The position numbers and the translations under genes are program-made. Positions 59,539-64,000 of a DNA stretch of 64,000 nt are shown here, piece by piece. Source of the DNA: Cryobacterium psychrophilum (GTDB lineage: Bacteria; Actinomycetota; Actinomycetes; Actinomycetales; Microbacteriaceae); contig NZ_SODI01000001.1 in the NCBI RefSeq assembly GCF_004365915.1, positions 496,001 through 560,000 of the forward strand, in the 5' to 3' direction. Every line of letters begins with the position of its first letter. Within the stretch, counting starts at the first letter, position 1. The notes under the pieces were generated by a model. That model did not search any database and was not told the origin of the DNA. It was given only the letters and a program-made list of their open reading frames with translations.

Positions 59539-60466
59539 GCCCATCGTGCAGGTCAGCCCGGCGTGGGCGGTTCTGGCGCCGCTCGCCCTCCTGCTGTTCG
59601 CGCTCGCGGGAGCCAGCCTGAACGGTGCTCTCATCGCTCGGTCGGTCGGTCGCCCGTTCCGTTCCGGAGCGAGCGCCCCGCTCGCCGAGGTGGCCCGGCT
59701 GCTGCGACAGCGTCGACAGGTCACCGTCGCGGCCGATGTGCTGCTGTGGCGGATCGGTGCCGGCGGTCTCGTGGTCGTCGCCATTCTGAAGATCCTGGTC
59801 ATCCCGCTCGGGCCGTGGACCCTCGCCGACCTCGACGTCGGCGTCGTCTGGTTCAACACGATGGACGTCATGATCTGGGCGCTGTTCTGGCTCATCGGCT
59901 GGGGCGCGAACAGCGCGCACGCGCTCATCGGGGGCTACCGTTTTCTGTCGCTCGCCGTCTCCTATGAGCTGCCGCTGATGTTCGCGCTGATCACGCCAGC
60001 GGTCGCCGCGCGCAGCCTCCGGGTCGGCGACGTGGTCGCGGCCCAGCACGACCTGTGGTTCGTGATCTGGATGCCGGTCGCCTTCGTCATCTTCTGCGGC
60101 AGCGTTATCGCCTTCTCGAGTTGGGGTCCGTTCGCGACGGGGGCCGGGCGGGACATCGCGGGCGGTTTCCTCGCCGACGTCTCGGGCGTGGACCGGCTGC
60201 TGCTCCTCACCGGCCGCTACGCGGTGCTCACCGCGGGTGCCGCGTTCGCCGTGCCGCTCTTCCTCGGCGGCGGAGACGGCGCGCTGTTGCCCGACTGGCT
60301 CTGGACGATCGTCAAGACGGCGCTCGTGCTCGCGGTCTTCGTCGCGATCCGTCACCGGGCGCCGACGATCCGCCCCGACCGGTTCGCCGAGGTGGCCTGG
60401 ATCATCGTGTTGCCAGCGGCGCTGCTGCAGGTGCTTGTCGTCGCGATCATCGTCGTGGGGAGCTGA
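59531..60466 (+). CDS. nuoH: NuoH-like subunit
   Basis: A 311-residue quinone-site membrane subunit, eight spans, with the NuoH order (NGALIARSVGRPFRSG near the start, WALFWLIGWGANSAHALIGG, YRFLSLAVSYELPLMFALIT, and a C-terminal transmembrane pair). The E of SYELP is the conserved helix-5 acidic residue; the loop usually rich in acidic residues facing NuoD is shorter. It overlaps the preceding gene by 8 bases. Confidence 0.88.
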   Translation: MTEPIVQVSPAWAVLAPLALLLFALAGASLNGALIARSVGRPFRSGASAPLAEVARLLRQRRQVTVAADVLLWRIGAGGLVVVAILKILVIPLGPWTLADLDVGVVWFNTMDVMIWALFWLIGWGANSAHALIGGYRFLSLAVSYELPLMFALITPAVAARSLRVGDVVAAQHDLWFVIWMPVAFVIFCGSVIAFSSWGPFATGAGRDIAGGFLADVSGVDRLLLLTGRYAVLTAGAAFAVPLFLGGGDGALLPDWLWTIVKTALVLAVFVAIRHRAPTIRPDRFAEVAWIIVLPAALLQVLVVAIIVVGS

Positions 60467-60471
60467 GAACA

Positions 60472-61032
60472 ATGATCGACATCCTGTTCTGGGCGCTCGC
60501 GGTCGTGTCCGTGGCATCCGGCGCCGCCGTCTTCGTGGTCAACTCGATGGCGCGGGCGACCTACGCGCTCGCGGTCTCGTTCATCGCCGTCGGCATCATG
60601 CTCGTGATGGTCGGTCTCGAGTACATCGGCATCATCACGATCCTCATGATGGTGATGGAGATGGCGATCATGGCCGTCTACATGGTGATGTATATGGGCA
60701 TGAATCCGGCCCTCATGCCGATGGATATGACGCACAACAAACGCTGGTCGGCGGTTCTGGCGGGGGGAACCTTTGTGCTGCTGGCCGCGGGAGCCCTTCT
60801 CATCCCGTGGCCCGCCCGCGTCGGTGCCCCCGCAGTTGACCTCACCGCCTCGCTCGGCGAGGCGCTCATGGGGCCCAAGATGCTTGCGATGCTTACCATT
60901 AGCCCCGTGCTGTTCGCCACGATCATCGCCGGGCTCGTGATCGCCAACCCGCGCGGGCGGTACGACCGCTGGGGCGACAACCTGAAGCGCGACACGCCCG
61001 ACGATCCGATGCGGGGAGGGCTGGGCCGATGA
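60472..61032 (+). CDS. nuoJ: NuoJ-like subunit
   Basis: A 186-residue subunit with five spans (MARATYALAVSFIAVGIMLV, GLEYIGIITILMMVMEMAIM). The pi-bulge helix region GLEYIGIITIL corresponds to the conserved TM3. A Met-rich stretch (YMVMYMGMNPALMPMDM) follows it, unusual for NuoJ. The gap to nuoH is 5 bases and the stop overlaps nuoK. Confidence 0.88.
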   Translation: MIDILFWALAVVSVASGAAVFVVNSMARATYALAVSFIAVGIMLVMVGLEYIGIITILMMVMEMAIMAVYMVMYMGMNPALMPMDMTHNKRWSAVLAGGTFVLLAAGALLIPWPARVGAPAVDLTASLGEALMGPKMLAMLTISPVLFATIIAGLVIANPRGRYDRWGDNLKRDTPDDPMRGGLGR

Positions 61033-61331
61033 CACTCCAGGCCGTTCTTCTCGTCGCCGCCGCACTGTTCTGCGTCGGCCTCTTTGGTGCGCTGTCCCAA
61101 CAGGTGGTCGTGATGGTCATGATGGGGCTGGAACTCATGTTGAACGGAGTCATCCTCGCGGCCGGCGCCTTTTGGTGGTTTCTCGCTCCCGCCCCGGACG
61201 GCCAAGTGCTGCTGCTCATCGTGATCGCCGCGATGACGGTCGAGATGGCGATGGGCTTCGCCGTCGCCACTCTGCTGCACCGTTCCCGCGGATCAGACAT
61301 GACCGACTCGGCGACGGACCTCTCCGGATGA
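61029..61331 (+). CDS. nuoK: NuoK-like subunit
   Basis: A 100-residue, three-span subunit with the conserved glutamate in MMGLELMLNGVILAAG and the second in AAMTVEMAMGFAVATLL, both used in proton transfer. It overlaps nuoJ (ATGA) and nuoL by 4 bases each. Confidence 0.92.
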   Translation: MTLQAVLLVAAALFCVGLFGALSQQVVVMVMMGLELMLNGVILAAGAFWWFLAPAPDGQVLLLIVIAAMTVEMAMGFAVATLLHRSRGSDMTDSATDLSG

Positions 61332-63259
61332 GCGGGCTCTCCCTCGCCCTCGTGGTACTGCTGCCCGCGGCATCCGGCATCTCCCTCTGCCTCGCCGGGC
61401 CACGTGCACGTGCCGCGGCGATCCCAGTCTCACTCACGACCGCGACCGTCACGGCTGCGCTCTCCGTGGTCGTTGCCGTCACTCGCCCCGCACTCGAGAT
61501 CCCTTTCATCGCCGGCGCGCCGGTCGGGCTCGCGATCGACGGGCTCTCCGCTTTCGTGCTTCCCTTCGTCGCGATTATCACCCTGCTCGTGCTGATCTTC
61601 GCGGCCGCTGAGGGAACGGAGTCGCCTGAACGCTTTCACGGCCTCATGCTCATTTTCGCCGCCGCCGTCGCGATGACCGTCACCGCGACGACACTCCCAG
61701 CGCTTTTGTTCGCGTGGGAGATCATGGGGGCCATGTCCTGGGCACTGATCGGCTTCCAGTGGCGGGATGACCGACGCGTACAGGCGGGGCTCGTCGCCTT
61801 CACGATGACGAGGGCTGGCGATCTCGGCCTGTACCTCGCCGCGGGCGCCGCCGTGATCGGCGGCGCGGGTCTTGGGCTCGCCGATCTGTCCGCCGCGTCC
61901 TCGCCCTGGCGAGACGTCATCGCGGCCGGCCTCATCATCGCCGCCCTCGGCAAGGCCGCGCAACTACCGTTCAGTTCCTGGCTGTCACGCGCGATGCAGG
62001 GTCCGAGCACGGTCAGTGCCCTATTGCACTCGGCCGCGATGGTGGCGATGGGCGGCTACTTACTGCTCCGCGTGGCGCCGCTGCTTCAGACGACGAGTTG
62101 GGCGGGCCTGACCGTGGCGTGGATCGGAGCGCTCACCGCACTCTTGCTCGGAGCGGTTGCGGTGGCGCAACGCGACCTCAAGCAGCTACTCGCGGCATCG
62201 ACCGCGGCCCAGATGGGTTTCGTCGTGCTCGCCGCAGGGGTCGGATCGATCGCGGGCGGTGCGGGCTATCTCGTTGCACACGCATCCACCAAGGCGCTGT
62301 TGTTTCTCGTCGCCGGCGCCTGGCTCGCCGCGCTCGGCACAAAAGCGCTGTTCGCCCTTCGTGGTGCCGCGCGCCGCTGGCCGCTCGTCGGCGCCCTGTT
62401 CTCCGTGGGGTTACTCTCCCTCGCCGGTATCGCGCCGCTGTCGCTCTGGGCGCTCAAAGACGAACTGCTCGCCGTCGCCCTGGAGACGAGCCCCGTGCTC
62501 TACACCGTCGGCCTCACCGCGGCGGCACTCTCCGCAATCTACTCCGGCAAGGTGCTCTTCATCGTCTGGGGAAGAGCGGATGCCGCGACCGAAGCGGGGT
62601 ACGACGCCGAACAGCCCGGCACGCGGCACATCGGTCGGTGGGAACGCATCCCGCTCATCGTGCTCGCGGCCGGCGCGGCACTGCTCGGAATCCTGGCGTT
62701 GCCCCCGGTGAGCGAGCCGCTGAAGGCGATGCTGGGAGAGACCGGCACCGCGGCGCCGGGCATGTTCGAGCTCGCCGGTTCGGCCGCGCTCGCGCTCGCT
62801 ATGCTCGCCCTCGTCGCATTCGGACTCCGACGAGGTCTGCCGCAACCAGCCTGGGCGGCGAACTGGCTGGGTCTCGAGAAGGCCATCCATCTCCTCGTCG
62901 TGCGTCCGACGCTCGCACTCAGCGAGTTGCTCGCGAGATTCGACGATGGCATCCTCGACCGCAACCTGCATCGGCTGGCGCGCGCCGGCGCTGGCGGCGC
63001 ACGTCGGCTCGGGTGGTTCGACGACGCCCGGCTCGACGCCACTGTCGAGGCGACGGCGCGAGCGGGCACACTCGCGGGCTCGCGCGCGGCGCGCGCCGAC
63101 ATCCGGGGCATCGATGGTGCCGTCGAGGGCCTCGCCCGCCAGCTGGGACGCCTCGGCACGCTGGCGAGGCGCCCCCAGACCGGCCGGATCCACCAGTACT
63201 ACGCCCAGATCGCGATCGCCTTGGCGGCCGTCTTCGTCCTGATCCTTCTCGTGAGGTAA
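61328..63259 (+). CDS. nuoL: NuoL-like antiporter-type subunit
   Basis: A 643-residue proton-translocating subunit. Motifs: LFAWEIMGAMSWALIGFQWR (Glu of TM5), KAAQLPFSSWLSRAMQGPST (Lys of TM7) and SALLHSAAMVAMGGYLLLRV, with a long C-terminal amphipathic region and last span (YAQIAIALAAVFVLILLVR). These show that the pumping machinery is intact. Four-base overlap with nuoK; nuoM follows after 3 bases. Confidence 0.93.
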   Translation: MSGLSLALVVLLPAASGISLCLAGPRARAAAIPVSLTTATVTAALSVVVAVTRPALEIPFIAGAPVGLAIDGLSAFVLPFVAIITLLVLIFAAAEGTESPERFHGLMLIFAAAVAMTVTATTLPALLFAWEIMGAMSWALIGFQWRDDRRVQAGLVAFTMTRAGDLGLYLAAGAAVIGGAGLGLADLSAASSPWRDVIAAGLIIAALGKAAQLPFSSWLSRAMQGPSTVSALLHSAAMVAMGGYLLLRVAPLLQTTSWAGLTVAWIGALTALLLGAVAVAQRDLKQLLAASTAAQMGFVVLAAGVGSIAGGAGYLVAHASTKALLFLVAGAWLAALGTKALFALRGAARRWPLVGALFSVGLLSLAGIAPLSLWALKDELLAVALETSPVLYTVGLTAAALSAIYSGKVLFIVWGRADAATEAGYDAEQPGTRHIGRWERIPLIVLAAGAALLGILALPPVSEPLKAMLGETGTAAPGMFELAGSAALALAMLALVAFGLRRGLPQPAWAANWLGLEKAIHLLVVRPTLALSELLARFDDGILDRNLHRLARAGAGGARRLGWFDDARLDATVEATARAGTLAGSRAARADIRGIDGAVEGLARQLGRLGTLARRPQTGRIHQYYAQIAIALAAVFVLILLVR

Positions 63260-63262
63260 CCC

Positions 63263-64000
63263 ATGCTCAGCCTTGTTGTTTTCCTCCCCGTGCTCGCCGC
63301 GATCGTGCTCGCGGCCATGCCTCGCATCGCGGATGCCGCTGCCCGCTGGATCTGGCTTGTCGTCACGCTCCTCGACCTCGCCCTCGTGGTCGGCCTGTGG
63401 CTGGCCTACCGAGATCCCGGTGCGGGAAGCCTGGCCTTCGAGGAGCAGCTGCCGTGGATCCCGAACGTCGGCAGCAGCTATCACCTCGGCCTCGACGGCC
63501 TGTCGCTGCCGCTGGTCGCGCTCACCGCGCTCATCTTCGTCGTCTGCGCCGTCTTCGCGCTCCGCGACACTGACCGGCCCCGCTCGCAGGCTGCCCTCTT
63601 CCTCTTCCTCCAGACGTCGAGCCTCGGTGTCTTCGCGGCGCAGGACCTCATCCTCTTCTTCGTCTTTTTTGACCTCTCGATCGTCGGCATGTACTTCGTG
63701 ATCGCCGGTTGGGGGCACGGCCGAGCGTCCCGATCGGCGCTGAAGTTCTTCCTCTACACTTTCCTTGGCTCGCTCGTGCTGCTCGTCGGGTTCATCGGCC
63801 TCTACCTGGGTTCGGCTGCGAAAACCTTCGACATGGCCCTGCTCGCGGCATCCCCTCCCTTCGCAGACGACCCGGTCATCGGCGGTCTCGTGCTCGCCGC
63901 CGTCTTCATCGGACTCGCGATCAAGACGCCAACTTTCCCGTTCCATACCTGGCTGCCGCCCGCCCACACGGATGCTCCGGCGATCGGTTCGGTCGTGCTG
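63263..64000 (+). CDS. nuoM: NuoM-like antiporter-type subunit, 5' part
   Basis: The frame from ATG 63263 runs off the window at residue 246. It has GLDGLSLPLVALTALIFVVC, the conserved Asp helix (LILFFVFFDLSIVGMYFVIA, where most NuoM have Glu) and KTPTFPFHTWLPPAHTDAP (Lys, HTWLPDAH-type motif). NuoM is normally about 500 residues and would be followed by nuoN. Confidence 0.92.
   Translation, partial: MLSLVVFLPVLAAIVLAAMPRIADAAARWIWLVVTLLDLALVVGLWLAYRDPGAGSLAFEEQLPWIPNVGSSYHLGLDGLSLPLVALTALIFVVCAVFALRDTDRPRSQAALFLFLQTSSLGVFAAQDLILFFVFFDLSIVGMYFVIAGWGHGRASRSALKFFLYTFLGSLVLLVGFIGLYLGSAAKTFDMALLAASPPFADDPVIGGLVLAAVFIGLAIKTPTFPFHTWLPPAHTDAPAIGSVVL

Noticed and set aside
58393..59928. 511-codon antisense frame over the NuoB/D-like gene
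   Set aside because: Contains the complement of the hexamer repeat (His-Val runs) and no domain; an effect of GC skew.
62098..63573. 491-codon plus-strand frame within nuoL/nuoM
   Set aside because: Arg-rich shadow frame; nuoL and nuoM explain the region fully.
62411..63967. 518-codon minus-strand frame over nuoL/nuoM
   Set aside because: Glu/Arg-rich antisense shadow of two strongly conserved genes, no start signal.

Overview
This is high-GC DNA with GTG starts, tightly overlapping operons and many actinobacterial families (OFA-type MFS small subunit, cory-CC-star protein, DUF6153, type II GAPDH, HAD-GH65 fusion). It most resembles the genome or a large plasmid of a Microbacteriaceae-like or Micrococcales soil or cold-environment actinobacterium. 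That assignment is inference from gene content. No rRNA, tRNA or CRISPR array was recognised.

Layout. (1) 1-1.8 kb: end of a urease accessory operon (ureF 3' end, ureG, ureD). (2) 2.2-5.3 kb: a CPA2/Kef-type antiporter with a short coupled leader ORF, then a DUF368 membrane protein. (3) 5.4-9.4 kb: an IS1595-like transposase relic cut by a complete 3.36-kb transposon (5984-9340) that has inverted ends, a perfect 5-bp target duplication, and genes for a zinc-ribbon protein, a DDE transposase and an AAA ATPase. (4) 9.4-12.3 kb: cupin protein, 7Fe ferredoxin and aconitase. (5) 12.3-24.7 kb: a scrap-yard of truncated genes (HipBA-like, OFA transporter, sigma region 4, Tn3 transposase, IS30-like, resolvase). 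Embedded in it are an AbiE-like nucleotidyltransferase pair and a CstA / cory-CC-star / ArsA-like operon.

(6) 24.3-36.1 kb and 45.2-54 kb: a copper island in two blocks. It holds csoR, copZ-like chaperones, a cupredoxin, a Tat-exported multicopper oxidase, two DUF6153 proteins, a second-type lgt, a CopB-type CPx ATPase, DUF3105 and DUF4395 proteins and a diheme cytochrome b operon. About ten near-palindromic ATACCC(N)GGGTAT-like boxes, resembling CsoR operators, lie upstream of these genes and probably make them one cuprous-ion regulon. The copZ/csoR/cytochrome b module occurs twice, each copy having lost a different part: csoR is intact in one, cytochrome b in the other.

(7) 36.1-45.2 kb: an intact IS, an amino-acid permease and a potassium channel that both lost their 5' ends at one head-to-head junction, type II GAPDH, a HAD-GH65 phosphorylase fusion and an alpha/beta hydrolase. 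(8) 45.4-48.5 kb: an ABC exporter and a collapsed second copy of potassium-channel plus GAPDH sequence. (9) 54-57.9 kb: more wreckage, including a DUF4396 gene with two in-frame stops and an ISL3 relic. (10) 58-64 kb: an overlapping operon nuoA, a NuoB/NuoD-like 408-residue gene, nuoH, J, K, L and M. It encodes the membrane arm of complex I, but the gene in the NuoB/D position lacks Fe-S cysteines and carries a Met/His/Asp-rich repeat. This and the copper regulon are the most interesting systems here.

The recurring theme is a metal-resistance and energy island reshaped by insertion sequences, deletions and inverted partial duplications.
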